Shown piece by piece: positions 18,490 through 30,800 of a stretch of 64,000 nt of DNA. The stretch is taken from NCBI GenBank assembly GCA_030581615.1, contig JAKTTT010000017.1, forward strand, positions 310,001 to 374,000, written 5' to 3'. Position 1 is the first letter of the stretch, and every line of letters begins with the position of its first letter. The translations under genes and the position numbers were made by a program. The notes beneath the pieces were generated by a model. That model had not been told where the DNA came from. It worked only from the letters and a program-made list of their open reading frames with translations, and did no database searches. This stretch comes from Alloascoidea africana. Taxonomy: Eukaryota > Ascomycota > Alloascoideomycetes > Alloascoideales > Alloascoideaceae.

Positions 18490-20565
18490 CTAGTTATTAC
18501 TTTTTGAAAATTTGTTAAGTAAATCTTGGTTAACTTTTCCAAAACCTTGATCCAAATCCAGTAGTAGTCTTAGGGCATTCCTGCTCTTCAAGTATTTCAG
18601 TCCTTGATGACCTGCTTCATAAATGCCTCGTCCAGCTCTCTTGACTTCCTCGTCGACATCTTCCATACTTGGAGTAAAATGTCCAGCCTCTGTTTTAGCA
18701 TGTCCTTCCAGAGGGAACAGGTTGTGTAATAACTCATAAGCAGCGAGAGTGCATCCGAATTGTGGAGAAGATCTCAACACACGGGCAATACCTCCCTTGA
18801 AAAATGCTTGGAATCCTTCTTCCTTCAAAATAGTCGAAGCACAGTGTCGGAGACCGTTGTAAGCTGTTTGGCCAGAGCGTGCTTCAACCTGTAGACGAGT
18901 CTTGATAACATCAGATGGAGTAGAAAGATAGGCTGCTGGCATACCTGCAATAGCACCAGCGGCGAGCAATTGCCATACAGCCAACTGTTTGTTAGGACCT
19001 TCGCCAAAGTAATCCTTCTTCAAATGTGAATAAGTAGGAAAGTAGATAGCCGAGAATGGAACATCTCGCATTAAGCAAGCTGAAGCTCCTTTATAGAGAC
19101 CTCTGAGGCCTAGATTTCGGACAATCCAGACTGCACTTCTTTTTGTGGTCTGGGCGCCAGACTTGAGCAATTCACCTTGCACTTGCAATCTAATCTTGAC
19201 AATTTCCAGAGGGTTTGTAAAGACAACTTGGCAACCACCGGCGGTACCACCTGCAATGATTTCCCATGGAATTGACACTTTGCCATCTTTATCGGCTGCT
19301 TTCCCTCGCACTAAATCATTGACAGTAAGTTTAATCGCCTTTTCGGGAGCAACTCCGACCAATTGAGGACCCAATCCGGAATACAATCCAGCGAAACCTT
19401 CTCTTGAAACCACTTTTTTGAAACAGTCGATAGAGTTCTTGTAGAGAACCTGACCAGGGGTTGAGCTTCTTTGATTTTGCATTCTGGTCTTTACTAAATC
19501 GATTGGGTATACCATTGTTGCCCCGAAAGCGCCCGCTACAGCACCAAGTCCAAAGTTGTAAGCGGATTCAAAGACATCGTGTAGGAAAGATCTGGGGTCC
19601 TTGGTGACATTCTTTGCGGTCTCGATCTTGTGTTGTTCAGCGAGTCTGTATCTGGTTGAGGGATCTCTGTATGATGGTTCAATAACCTTTCTAAAGTCTT
19701 CAAACTGAAGTTTGCCTGGGATGCCTGAAGCACTTTTCAGACTTGCAAAAAAGAACAGAATATCGATTTCGATTGGCGAGAGAATTGCAAATCTGGTAGA
19801 TCTGGCTACTTCGTTCAGAAACAAATCCTTGGATATCAAACCATCTTTTGTCTTCTTTGCTGCAGTTCTTGCAATATGATCTACCAAATCCGAGTGATTG
19901 AGCACGTTGAAAAACGCACGGGTTGTGGAGTAACTTACTTTATCAGAGTTGAATATTTCAGGAAGCTTGGTCAGATTCTGAAGAACTGTAGGACTCAACT
20001 TATGAGAAGCTGTTTGCTCAATTAGCTTTTGAAATTGTGCAATGGTTATATACCCAGTACTATCTTTGTCATAGAAAAGAAAACCCTGCCTTATTCTTTC
20101 ACCCAGAATACCTGCCAACAGCTGAGAAAAGTCATGGTAAGTCAATCCCTTTCTGGATCCTTTCTTACCCAAGTATAGCTGAGCCCATTGAGAATCCCAG
20201 TCAAAAGGAATCTCACTGCCGGCGGTGTTGAGATTGTACTGGCTTCTAAACTCTTCAGGGCTGACAGAACCGTCTCCGGCTTTGTCAAAAAACCTGAATG
20301 CGATTTCGTAATCCGCATCAGGTAAACTGAGAAGAGACTCGAATGCTAACCAATCCTCCAAGTTGATAAACCCTCTGTTTTTCCTGTCTGCCACTGGGAA
20401 CAACACTGCAAAAGTTTTTCTTGAAATATTGGAATAATCCAAGTTTTCGGGCGCAATAGCGTCTATAAAGTCGCTTGGGGTCATGGCCCGTTCGCCTTCT
20501 ATTGTGGAAGAGGCATATTTTTCAAAAATCTTATCAGCTGGAGGAGGTGCGTGAGATTTTGCCAT
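18490..20565 (-). CDS. AGC1: EF-hand mitochondrial aspartate/glutamate carrier
   Basis: This 691-residue SLC25 carrier has an N-terminal calcium-sensing half and a C-terminal transport half, the architecture of human aralar/citrin. It exchanges mitochondrial aspartate for cytosolic glutamate plus a proton, in the malate-aspartate shuttle. EF-hand-like loops are at about 60-72 (DRKNRGFINLEDW), 94-106 (DKAGDGSVSPEEF) and 166-178 (DKDSTGYITIAQF). The carrier signatures are PIDLVKTRMQ, PLEIVKIRLQ and PSDVIKTRLQ. S. cerevisiae Agc1 lacks canonical EF-hands, so this version looks more like the animal form. A short C-terminal tail replaces the long one of citrin. The ATG at 20565 is well placed. Confidence 0.93.
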   Translation of the reverse strand: MAKSHAPPPADKIFEKYASSTIEGERAMTPSDFIDAIAPENLDYSNISRKTFAVLFPVADRKNRGFINLEDWLAFESLLSLPDADYEIAFRFFDKAGDGSVSPEEFRSQYNLNTAGSEIPFDWDSQWAQLYLGKKGSRKGLTYHDFSQLLAGILGERIRQGFLFYDKDSTGYITIAQFQKLIEQTASHKLSPTVLQNLTKLPEIFNSDKVSYSTTRAFFNVLNHSDLVDHIARTAAKKTKDGLISKDLFLNEVARSTRFAILSPIEIDILFFFASLKSASGIPGKLQFEDFRKVIEPSYRDPSTRYRLAEQHKIETAKNVTKDPRSFLHDVFESAYNFGLGAVAGAFGATMVYPIDLVKTRMQNQRSSTPGQVLYKNSIDCFKKVVSREGFAGLYSGLGPQLVGVAPEKAIKLTVNDLVRGKAADKDGKVSIPWEIIAGGTAGGCQVVFTNPLEIVKIRLQVQGELLKSGAQTTKRSAVWIVRNLGLRGLYKGASACLMRDVPFSAIYFPTYSHLKKDYFGEGPNKQLAVWQLLAAGAIAGMPAAYLSTPSDVIKTRLQVEARSGQTAYNGLRHCASTILKEEGFQAFFKGGIARVLRSSPQFGCTLAAYELLHNLFPLEGHAKTEAGHFTPSMEDVDEEVKRAGRGIYEAGHQGLKYLKSRNALRLLLDLDQGFGKVNQDLLNKFSKSNN

Positions 20566-21527
20566 GATTAATAGATCTGAGTAACGGGAATAACTGAAGA
20601 CACTTTCAGATGGACATTAGTCTCTTTTAAAACGTCCGCGAGCCAAGGCAAATCCTCCGCATTTTTGAGCATCTTGGAAAAAATAATGTACTTGATAGCT
20701 AAATTCAAAACTTCTTACGAACAACTTGCAGTTGGCAGTTGGATCTCGGAGAAAGCGAGCTTAGTTTTATTCGCTAGTTTTGATGATTGGTCCTGCTAAC
20801 CTAGGGTAGAAAATATTCCCATGCGCATACGGTTCGGAAAAGTGCGGAATTTGTCGGCTAAAGTCTTGCAACCCCGGGAATGGCTATACATACTGCCCAA
20901 TGTGGAATTAGATTGGAGAAAAATATTCCTAGTTTCTCCTCCCTGGATGTGGAGTATGGGGATCGTCATCAACCTTGTAATTAAATTCCTGAATGATTTT
21001 GAAACTTTTCAAGTGTTTTGATTATCGGAATCAAGGAGTTTGGCTTCTCAGCAAACAAAGAGAAATAATTAATCAAAGTCGGCAACTAGGATGACGGAGC
21101 TTCTTGTCCTTAGCAGAGTCCAATACTGAAGGTAGTTAATCCTGAAAAGCAAGATTTGAGGAAGTTCAATATTACTCTCGGAAATAATATCGCCCCCGCC
21201 AGAAAATAGGATTGCGAAAAAAAAAAAAAAATGAAAGCTCAGATCTTGAATTGGCATATCATTTTCATCGACCATGTAATGGAGATAAAGCACGTTGCTA
21301 GTTGGGAGTAATCGCGGATTATAGGAAAGTAAGCTGGGCCAATCGGATATGCCATGAAAAGACACTTTTCGAAAAGCCAAAAAATGTGGAGTACTAACTC
21401 AATTACTTTCTGTCATAAAAATCTTAAATAGCGGATTCATTAACTCTACACGAATAGATTTATAGAATAATTCGCTAGGTGAGTATAAATAAGTTATGCG
21501 AAATGCAAAAGACGGTTTTTTTTTTCA
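20566..21527. other. AGC1 5' flank / ACH1 3' flank
   Basis: About 1 kb of AT-rich intergenic DNA between two minus-strand genes. Short frames at 20821-21021 (plus) and 21069-21380 (minus, TTG start) look random. No feature recognised. Confidence 0.5.
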
Positions 21528-23093
21528 TCAGTCCCAAGATTCAAGTCTCATTGTTCCCTTTGTCTCCAAGTTATTGTGGAGTTTGAACGCATCCTTCAAT
21601 ATGTGAGGCTCATGCAAACACTTGTTCTTCTGAGCATAGAAAGTGGCCCTATCTACATATTCTTGCAGAATTGGCTTGTAGACTGGGTGAGCAATCTTGT
21701 CAATTATTTCCTTGGATCTCTCCGATGGACTCATTCCTCTTAGATCAGCAAGACCTTGCTCTGTAACCAAGATATCTAAATCATGCTCTGTGTGATCCAC
21801 ATGGGAAACAAATGGCACAACGCACGATAAGCCAAATTCGTCAACTTTTGTTGGTCTTGTAGAAGGAGTGTGCATGATTGAAAGCTTAGCATTTCTTAGG
21901 AAGTCACCAGAACCTCCGATACCATTTAACATTCTTGATCCGTTGACGTTAGTAGAATTAGCATGAGCATAAATGTCAACCTCAACAGGTGTGTTCATGG
22001 CGATGACGCCAAGTCTTCTTATTAGTTCTGGGGCGTTTGAGACAGTTTGTGGTCTCAACATGATTTTATTCTTGAACTCATCCCAATTCTTGTAAAACCT
22101 TTCAAATCCACCAGGAGTGAGGGTAATAGCAGTGGAGGTTGCAAAGTCCAATTTTCCAGAGTCAAGGAAATCAAGGAAGGAGTCTTGTAGGACTTCAGTC
22201 CAGACAGTCAAGTTCTTAAAGTCGGCCTCAGCCAAACCTTCAACAACAGCGTTTGCAATGTTGCCAATACCTGATTGAAGAGGCAGTAGGGTGTCAGGCA
22301 AACGGCCTTGCTTGACCTCATGTTCAAAGAACTCGATCAGATTTGCGGCAATTGCCTTGGAGGTGGCATCTGAAGGTGAGTTTGCTCCAGTACCATCAGC
22401 GGCTGTTCCCTCAACAATTGCAACCACCTTCTCTGGGTCAACAGGGATGGCGGTGGTTCCAATTCTTTGGTCTACAGTAGTGGCCAGATAAGGCTTTTTG
22501 AATGGTGGTACTTCGGGCATGTTGATATCATGGACACCCTCATAACTAGGCGTGGTTGTGTTGACTTCGATAATGATCTTGTCTGCATAGTCCACTAGTT
22601 CAGGTGCACCACCGACAGCAGGACCTAGAATGATGCCACCATCTTCGGTTATAGCAGTTGCTTCGATGATTGTGATATCCAACTTCTTGGAGCCCTCTTT
22701 GTTCTTGGTGTAGTATCCGTAGGTGAGATCCTGGGACCACATGGACAGATGCTTGTCAAAGAACTGCGTAGTTCCAGCGTTGATAGATTGAGCGATTGGT
22801 TTCCCGACTTGATGGGGGGATCTTCTCAGTAGCATTCCTAGCTCAGCCCATTTCGACTCGATAGCGCCAGTGGAGGCACCGACGAACAGGTTGAAGCCCA
22901 ATTTGCCTTGGAGATTGTTCTGCTCAACATGGTCAGCTAGAGCCTGGGGAACAGCTTTGGGGTAGCCTACACCAGCGAAACCAGACCAACCGAGATATTG
23001 GCCGTGTTTAAACAGAGGAACTGTTTCTTGTGCTGTCCTCAGTTTCGACAGATATGGGGCGTATCGTACTCTAGACTTTAAAATTGAACTCAT
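21528..23093 (-). CDS. ACH1: Mitochondrial acetyl-CoA hydrolase / CoA-transferase Ach1
   Basis: This 521-residue family I CoA-transferase moves CoA between short-chain acyl groups (for example succinyl-CoA to acetate), and weakly hydrolyses acetyl-CoA. It supports acetate and propionate handling in mitochondria. Family features include [20 protein letters not shown], the [14 protein letters not shown] segment, the Glu-containing stretch near [10 protein letters not shown], and [12 protein letters not shown] near the C-terminal domain. The length matches yeast Ach1 (526). The N-terminus [19 protein letters not shown] is basic and could target mitochondria. The 1.9-kb 5' flank is unusually long and has a GC-rich part. 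Confidence 0.96.
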   Translation of the reverse strand: MSSILKSRVRYAPYLSKLRTAQETVPLFKHGQYLGWSGFAGVGYPKAVPQALADHVEQNNLQGKLGFNLFVGASTGAIESKWAELGMLLRRSPHQVGKPIAQSINAGTTQFFDKHLSMWSQDLTYGYYTKNKEGSKKLDITIIEATAITEDGGIILGPAVGGAPELVDYADKIIIEVNTTTPSYEGVHDINMPEVPPFKKPYLATTVDQRIGTTAIPVDPEKVVAIVEGTAADGTGANSPSDATSKAIAANLIEFFEHEVKQGRLPDTLLPLQSGIGNIANAVVEGLAEADFKNLTVWTEVLQDSFLDFLDSGKLDFATSTAITLTPGGFERFYKNWDEFKNKIMLRPQTVSNAPELIRRLGVIAMNTPVEVDIYAHANSTNVNGSRMLNGIGGSGDFLRNAKLSIMHTPSTRPTKVDEFGLSCVVPFVSHVDHTEHDLDILVTEQGLADLRGMSPSERSKEIIDKIAHPVYKPILQEYVDRATFYAQKNKCLHEPHILKDAFKLHNNLETKGTMRLESWD

Positions 23094-24971
23094 CTCAGAC
23101 AGGATCGATGTTTTGAATGTAAAATGAACGATTCAAGAAAATGACCACTCCTAAAACAGGGATTTAGGACAGGAAGGACGTATTTATAAGTTTTCCGGTA
23201 TTTGAGAACGCCGTCGCGATAGCATATAATGAGGTATTCCAGGAAGCGCTTCTTAAGCCGAGAAAAGGATTAAGGTATTGGCAAAAGCATGTACCTTTGA
23301 CAAAGTTTTCCGTATCGGGACGACCTGCATACGCAACATGCCCCTCTTTTTCCCTGTTGATCACCTCACATTGTTTCGACCCCACCACTTACCCTCCGTT
23401 TGTCGGATTGTGCAGCCCTAAGGATCAAAGGAACACACAACCCCCCACCTTCGAGGCCTTGGCCAGCGGTCGTCGGACCTAAGATCCAGCAGGGAGCTGA
23501 GCGAGCGGCCTTCAGCGTCAATTGCTTTGCAGGGCGGGCGTAGGGCAGGGGCAGGGCCTCTGCCAGAACAGACGAAAGGGATAAGACAATTGCTGGCGGA
23601 ACATTGAATGGCTAAGCGATCCAGCGGTATGTTTTATTCTATTTTGGTGTCTCGGCATTCAAATGCCTTTTCTTTTAAAATTTTATTTCCGTCTTTTCGT
23701 CCTATATATGTACTGTGCTGGTGAGTAAAAGAGCTGGCGAGCTTGCTTCCAAAAGCCCATTTGCGACTTGGGAATTGTCATTTTTTTGAACCAAAAGGCC
23801 GCCAATACCCCTAAGAGAATATTTCGAGCTGTGGAACCTATCAGAATCGCCTTATTGGAATTCCAACACGTGCAGAGGTGCCAAAACGATGAACTGGGAC
23901 CTGACGGGAGAGCGGGGTAGGTAGGCAGAGCGGGAAGAGAAAATCGAGCGAGGGGTATTTAAAGCTCAGTATAGATCTTGGAGATGCATCCCCGGCAAAG
24001 CGCTGAACGCCAGGACAGGGTGGTTTCAGATATCAACATGGCCATACAAAAGAACATGGCGAATGCCGCCAAGGCATCAAAAGTAGCCTGCTATGGATAT
24101 TTACATCATCCATGGGTCAAAATTATAAACAAAGACGTTTAAACGCTTTTAAGTCGCGACAAAAAAAAACAACGTGTCGGTTATTCTTTTCCAGATCCCG
24201 AAATAGCTATGTTTACCATTTGTAAACTGCATTTTAGTCACAAACGAGGTCCAGAAAGATAAATTATCCGTGAGTCTTCTTCGGAGATGCTGTAAATCTC
24301 GTGATAATAGGGCAAACGCGTTCGATTGAGCCCAATCTCCTATTTTTGTGAAGCAAGGATGTACTCATATGCGTGTTCTTTATTGCCATCTAGGGTAAAA
24401 ATATTTGAATTACTAAGCACGTCAATTACGCTCCTCCATCTCGTTTACCTCGATAGCACTAGAATCTACGTGAGGAAAAACAATAAAAGAACGTTTCGTT
24501 CATTCTATTCCCATGTGTATAATTTTTCGGTCTTTGTAAATTGTGTCTATGTTCACGAAAGGACGTTAAAACCATGAGCAAGGCAGATAAACGATTTCAA
24601 ACGAATAGTTTGAACCGAGGCTTCAATGATACTACAAACTCAGACATTTCAACTAGCATGATTCAATGTATATTACACACTATTTGATGCAATTTTTATT
24701 CAATTAGAATTTTCCAACCAAAAGCAAAAACAAAAGAATTTCCCAGTTATTACGAGTATCTGAAAGTTGCAGTAACCTTAGTGAGATGTGTACTGTTGGT
24801 TAACTGACAAAAATTAGTAAAGGCACCCAACAAAGCAATTGATAGAGAAAAAAACATAAAAAGAGCCATGATTAAAAAGTCTATTATTCCAAAAGAGAGA
24901 CATTACTTGAACGATCTTGTGAAAGCTGCACAACTTTTTTTTTCGTTCCACCAGCTCATGTCTGCAAGTGT
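23094..24971. promoter_or_regulatory. Long ACH1 5' flank / HUL4 3' flank
   Basis: This 1.9-kb region has no supportable gene. The first 500 bp are mixed, with a GC-rich island at about 23380-23600. CACGTG occurs at 23867-23872. The distal part is AT-rich. A TTG-started frame at 24326-24577 is not credited. The length suggests complex carbon-source control of ACH1, but I identify no specific activator site. Confidence 0.45.
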
Positions 24972-27624
24972 TTATTTCAAAGTAAAACCTTCGCTTTCAT
25001 GTATGGCCATGGTCAATTTGGTCTCAAGTTTCTGTTTGCTGCTGTATTCAAACAAGCAAATCTCATTAAAACATGTGTGGCTAATGGGGAACCTTTCACA
25101 GTCTTCTCCAATGTTTGTGATTTTAAATTTTAAAGATGATATGCCCAAGGCAGGAATTCGATCAGAACCAGTTACAAATCGTAACAATTTTTTCTGTGCT
25201 TGTGGCTCCATTTCGTTAAATACTTGCCAAAACCAATCTATGGTATTGTCCGAATTCTCAAAGCCTCTATACTTTGTAACCGCTCTTAGAAGGCTTACAT
25301 CAATAGACAGGGAATTGGAACCACAAACTGAACGCTCAATTTCCTCGGGCGTAAACAAAGTCAGAGCTTTACCTCCAATAACATGATAAAAGCCATTTTT
25401 AAAGGCTTCAAATTGTTTAAATATTGAATTATGCAAATAGTATCCGACATATGCTTTGACAAAATCTTTTCTGTTTTGTTTTGTCACAGGGATACTTGAA
25501 CCGTTTTCTACCAGTTCAACAGTTTGTACTTGTCCATATATCTCAACAGTCAACTCAAACCGAAGGCCAAATACTTCCTCCAAATCGTCTTGGTCGTACT
25601 GTAGTAACGTTTTCAAACCGCTTCCAACAACAGGAAACAATTGCGAAAAGTCATCGAGATCGCACACTTGATTAAGAAGCTTCTTGTACAGGGCTTGAGG
25701 AAAATTCAAGTTGAGAATGATGGAATTGTACATGGCAAGACCAAGAACAACACCAACCATATAGTAAATGCTTAAAGGTTCAAACGAATAAGGATTGAAC
25801 CAACAGTAATTAGAATCGTTATTATAAACGAATATTCCATTGCTGCCATCCAGAAGCTCATTCGTCAGTAATTGAAACCATTCTTTCCTCAAGCCACCAG
25901 CATCAACACCATCCTCGCCTAGAAACTCTACTCTTAGCCCTTTCTTTAAATTCTCTCTGTTGCTCGAAATGCTTGCCAGAGAATCGCCTGAAACGCAACT
26001 GCGTCTAACTTTCACCTTTAGATAAACGTCAACGGCAGTTTTATTGTCCAAAGCAAATATAAAAGCTTCCTCCGCTTTATGATGCATCTGCCTTTTCGCT
26101 TCATACTCAAGAATAGAGATTTTAGTGCTTAAAGAGAGTAAGAAAGAAAATTGGCAAAATGTAAAGTCTGGCTCGAATCGAGTTGAATGCCGTCCTGATC
26201 CAATATACAAGGCTTCAGAAGAAAGATATTCGGCAAAAGATTGACTGTTCATGTTATCATAGTCAAAAACGCCCATGGGTAACAAGTCCTGCTCAGTGCT
26301 TTCTTTATTGGTAGAAGGGCGGGATTGTGTTTTTTTCTTTTGCATGGTTTGCCAGGTTTCGAAATCAGCACGGAAATCAACCAATTCCGTCATCAAGATG
26401 TAAAAATGAGCTATTGGAATCTTTTTCTTTGGTTCCATTCGTAATAAGTTTGCTGTTTGCAACATCTCCAGGACTTTAGCTGCTGCGATGATTTGCCAAT
26501 CAAACCCATATTGGGACACTTTAAGCTGTAGTGAACCAGATCGTTTGTGTTTACGTCTATGAGGGAAACCCAGCGCTGATGAAATTGGATCCATGGATGA
26601 GGCTTCTGCATTGGCTGGATCTGATTGAGCATTGTTACTTGTCTGACTAGCACGGTAGTGCTTTCTCAAGCGGCATGTAATATATCCTTTGATAAGGTCC
26701 ACGAGATCCTGAAAGATGTCGTCCCCAAGTCTTGCAAACCAGTTGATTAAAAAAGTACGAATATTACTACCGCAATGGGATAGCAGTCCAGTAATCCTTT
26801 TCAAAACATTATATGCAAGCAGATGAATCTCTGGAATACGTCTCTGAGGAATTTGCAAAAAGTCCCCGAGCTTTACCACAGTTTCTTGTGTACTGTTATG
26901 GTTGTCTTTACTTCCAATACTGTTAAATCCCAGTTGTAATAGAACTGGGTTCATTAATATGATTAGTAACCATTTGGTGCTCCGGGGATCAGACGACTCA
27001 ATGGGTGAGGATTTGAGCAGTTCTAAAGACCCACGAAGCAAAGAGATTAGCGGATCAACACTAGGGAGCGAAACCAGCTGAATGTAAAAAGTCTTGAGAT
27101 CTTCGAAATTTATTCCTGGGTTTGAGTAACTCAGCTTTGTAATGTGTCTTTTGTGTTTTGATGGGAAGGATTGGTTCAAAAGATCATAGGTGGAAAACGA
27201 ATCATAAAGAAGGCTTTGAAGTTTTGGATAGTTAGAAGACGATTCGCCAGATTCTTCGACTATCGCCTCAAACTCGCGTAAAGTCAGCGGCGGCGATCTA
27301 CCGTTGTTGTTGCTGTTGTTGCTGGGATCTCGATAGCGTTCCGGTCTCAAATACATTATGGTGGAGCAAGTATCGCCTGTATAAAGGAATGGTTAGCATG
27401 GGCAGCACCCTCACACAAAGAATAGACACTCACACTCAAACTTGTCTGAGTCCTTTGAATGTTTCACCAATTTGCCACAGCATTTACACTGAGTGGAGGT
27501 CTAGGATCTAATTAGTACAAAAAGATTTCAGTTTGCTATCAAGGACTCTCAGGCTTGCTCTACTCACTATGGGCGGAGCTCGCTTTGGCTTGGAGTGTAA
27601 ATGGACCGGCAGGGACCGCGACAT
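24972..27624 (-). CDS. HUL4: HECT-type ubiquitin ligase Hul4, N-terminal zinc ribbon, three exons
   Basis: This E3 ligase has a C-terminal HECT domain whose catalytic Cys lies in ISHTCFNEI near the end. Exons are 27624-27568, 27500-27434 and 27376-24972, giving about 842 aa. Intron 1 (67 nt) has donor GTGAGT, branch TACTAAT and acceptor CTAG; intron 2 (57 nt) has GTGAGT, GCTAAC and ACAG. The two small exons add MSRSLPVHLHSKPKRAPPI and then QCKCCGKLVKHS, completing a Cys knuckle with FECDTCS across the second splice: a CxCC...CxxC zinc ribbon lost if translation is taken from the ATG at 27356. The middle is helical and Asn-rich. Hul4 and Tom1 have been linked to turnover of excess histones in S. 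cerevisiae. It is divergent from PEX1 across 267 bp. Confidence 0.9.
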
Positions 27625-27891
27625 GCGCTGTGAAACCGCCCCAGTGCCGCTGTCTGATCGGTCTGCCCCCTCAGCTTTGGTCGAGAAGCCCATTGCGGCC
27701 CAGAACGAGTGCTTGTGGGCAGAGCCGGACGGAAACATGCCAGGAGATGAGATGGGTCCCAGGATAAGAAGCTGTGGCCGGGCAGAAAGGCACCCCTCGC
27801 CGCCCGGTCCCAGATTTACGCGCGGGCTGCTGTGTTCTCTGCTCCCCCACATGCGCCCATTCTTTTCTTCAACACACGCACAGGGACCATT
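27625..27891. promoter_or_regulatory. Divergent HUL4/PEX1 promoter, GC-rich
   Basis: This short bidirectional promoter is GC-rich throughout, as are the first exons of both genes. Long overlapping frames on both strands here are composition artefacts. Confidence 0.6.
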
Positions 27892-30800
27892 ATGACCAGC
27901 CACCCAGCCGTGATCCAGTTGACTCCGCTCAGAACAGACCTCGTGAACATCCCGTTCGTGGTCTCGAGCCTGCTGTATGGCGCGAACATCGTGAGTGCCG
28001 CTCCCGAGCCGGATCTTTCTCCAAAAGGATCCTAATCTAACCTTTAATACCTGAATTATTCACCTTCTAGAGTGCTCAAGATGTTGTGCTAGAGCTTTCG
28101 TGGCAGGAAGGCAAGGGCCGATCGGCGGTGGAGAAGGCCGCTTTTGTTGGCTGGACGGGGATCTATAGCTCGGCAAAGTTGGCTTCTGCAAATGAAAACG
28201 TCCTGGAAATTGATCCTTTGGTAGCTGAACTTCATGGGTTAAAGCAGGGTCAAAAGGTATATATTACCTTACAATTATGGTATCCCTTGCTGTTTCAATT
28301 CTAACTAACCTTTTAAAAATCAAGGTGACTATAAAAATTCATGCCAATCCGGTTGAGGCTCATACAATACATCTGGAACCTGCTACTGCCTCGGATTGGG
28401 AAATTGTAGAAATTCACGCCCAGTATTTGGAGTCGCGTCTTATAAACCAAGTTCGAGCTGTTGCTCTAAACCATCCAATTCTGGTTTTCCCTTCTTCCAC
28501 TTCCACTGCAAAGCTAAATGTCACTCAGATATTGCCCTCACAGAGTAAAGATGTTGCAACACCTTTTGCCAAGATCTCCCCAAACTGTGAAGTCGTTGTA
28601 GCTCCCAAAACAAGAAAGAAGAAAACGGCTTCTGCAAACTCAACCCGTTCGAAAAGAAGTTCTGGAGGTCGGTCAAATTCAAGCAGAAAGGAATCATCCG
28701 ATCCCGTCCCCTCGGTAGTACTAAGAGCAATTGGTTTACCCCACATGAAATTTCCCGATCTGCCATACTCCGAACAAAACTATTCTTTTGAAGTTTATGC
28801 TGATTGTGATCGAATATTACATCAGTTGAAAGGTGCTCAATACGTGAATGTTTCAATAGTGATACCAGGATTACTTAAAGGCGAGGACCCTATTGGAGAG
28901 AACCCTTCTTCATCAATGAAAGTAGCAAATGGCTCTTCTGCAAATGCCAAAGACCCGAAAAACCATCCAGCACCTGTTAATCTTGTTCCTTCCTCCAAAA
29001 TCATTGCAAAGTTGGTTCACTACCCTAACAGCCCTGTTGATCATGTACTCTTGTCATATTCCGTTGCTGAGGCCATAGGCGCTCCTTTGACCATAGGAAG
29101 CATAGTTCTTTTGGAAGCGGCGCCAAAGCCATTATCACGAATCCCGGAAACTCTGATAGTTCATCCTTACATTATAGATACCCCACCTGTTAAGAAGCTA
29201 TCTCAACAGTTAAAGTTGGGTGGGAATAACGCTGAAGAGACAGCAGCAAAACAAGCGGAAGAAGAGGCTCAAGAAAAACTACTCACAACGATAAAGGAAA
29301 GCTTTGAGGGTTGTAAGATTCTTGATGGACCAATTACCAATTTAGAACAGCTTCCTGTGTTGAATGGTCTAAAGTATGGTGGTTTAATAGAATTCAAGCA
29401 GTCTGCAGGATGGTTTTTATCATCATCGGGTGTAAAAGATGGGTTTGAGATTAATCTAGGCAATGATATTTTACGCCCTGTATCAAAAACCCCACAATCT
29501 TTAGAGTCATTACAGAATTCGACACAGCCCAAACGAAAGGTTGTTGGATTGGACAAGACATTGAAAAAAATTGAAAAAATAGCTCGGAAAGGTAAAATTG
29601 GTGCACTTGTATTTGGACCACCTGGATCTGGGAAATCAGTGGTACTGGAAAACATTATGAACAGACTTTGTGATGGACTGGTTCACCACGTTAATGTATC
29701 ATGTGGTGATATTGCCCAAGAATCGCCATCTGTTTTGAAAGAAAAATTGGATAAATGGTTTAAAGAGGCTTCATGGTATAATCCCAGTGTTTTGATTTTT
29801 GATGACTTGGACAAGATGATTCCTGCTGAGGTGGAGCATGCCGATTCAACACAAACAAAACAATTGGCCGAATTTTTCCATCAATTGGCCACAATGTGTA
29901 CAAAATATCGTAAAGTTTCGATTCTGGCAAGTGCCAGTTCTAAAGAAAGTTTGCATTCGATGTTGATAGCCACTCATGTTTTTGAAGAAAGCTTTCAATT
30001 AAAATCACCGGATAAAGACATTAGAAAAATGATTATACTCGAGGCCATGGAAAGTTTAAATATGGTACCGAAATCACGAAAATTTGACATTTTAAGCATT
30101 GCTGGATCCGCAACTGAAGGATATTTGCCCAATGATCTGTGGACTCTGGTTGAACGTACAAATCACGAGGCTATTTTGCGATCTTTGGAAAGCGAAGAAT
30201 TGTTTGAAACAGAGAATGACAAGGATAACGATAAGGATGATGGAGATAAAGAGGCAAAACAATTTGTTTTACAAGAAGATTTTACCAAGGCAATTTCAGA
30301 CTATGTGCCTTCTTCTCTTAGAGGAATAAAACTACAAAAAGCTGATACTGCATGGTCCGATATCGGTGGGTTACGAGAAGTGAAATCAATTCTTCTTGAA
30401 ACTTTGGAATGGCCTATAAAATATGCACCCATTTTTGCAAATTGTCCTCTTAGACTAAGATCAGGAATTTTATTGTATGGATATCCAGGATGTGGTAAAA
30501 CGCTTTTGGCGTCTGCTGTTGCTGCACAATGTGGGCTGAATTTCATCTCGATTAAAGGTCCTGAAATTTTGAACAAGTATATCGGAGCCAGTGAGCAGTC
30601 GGTGCGAGAATTGTTCGAACGAGCACAGGCGGCCAAGCCGTGCATTCTATTCTTTGATGAGTTTGACTCAATTGCGCCCAAGCGTGGTCATGACAGCACG
30701 GGTGTCACTGATCGTGTGGTGAATCAAATGCTGACACAAATGGATGGTGCAGAGGGTCTGGATGGAGTTTATGTATTGGCGGCAACAAGTAGGCCCGATC

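Noticed and set aside
24320-24330. GTTCGATTG resembling a tRNA B box
   Set aside because: No A box or cloverleaf pairing in the neighbourhood.
27508-27903. 131-codon minus-strand frame starting upstream of HUL4
   Set aside because: Only its last ATG-started part (from 27624 to the donor at 27567) fits HUL4 exon 1; the rest overlaps the PEX1 start and is a GC-bias artefact.
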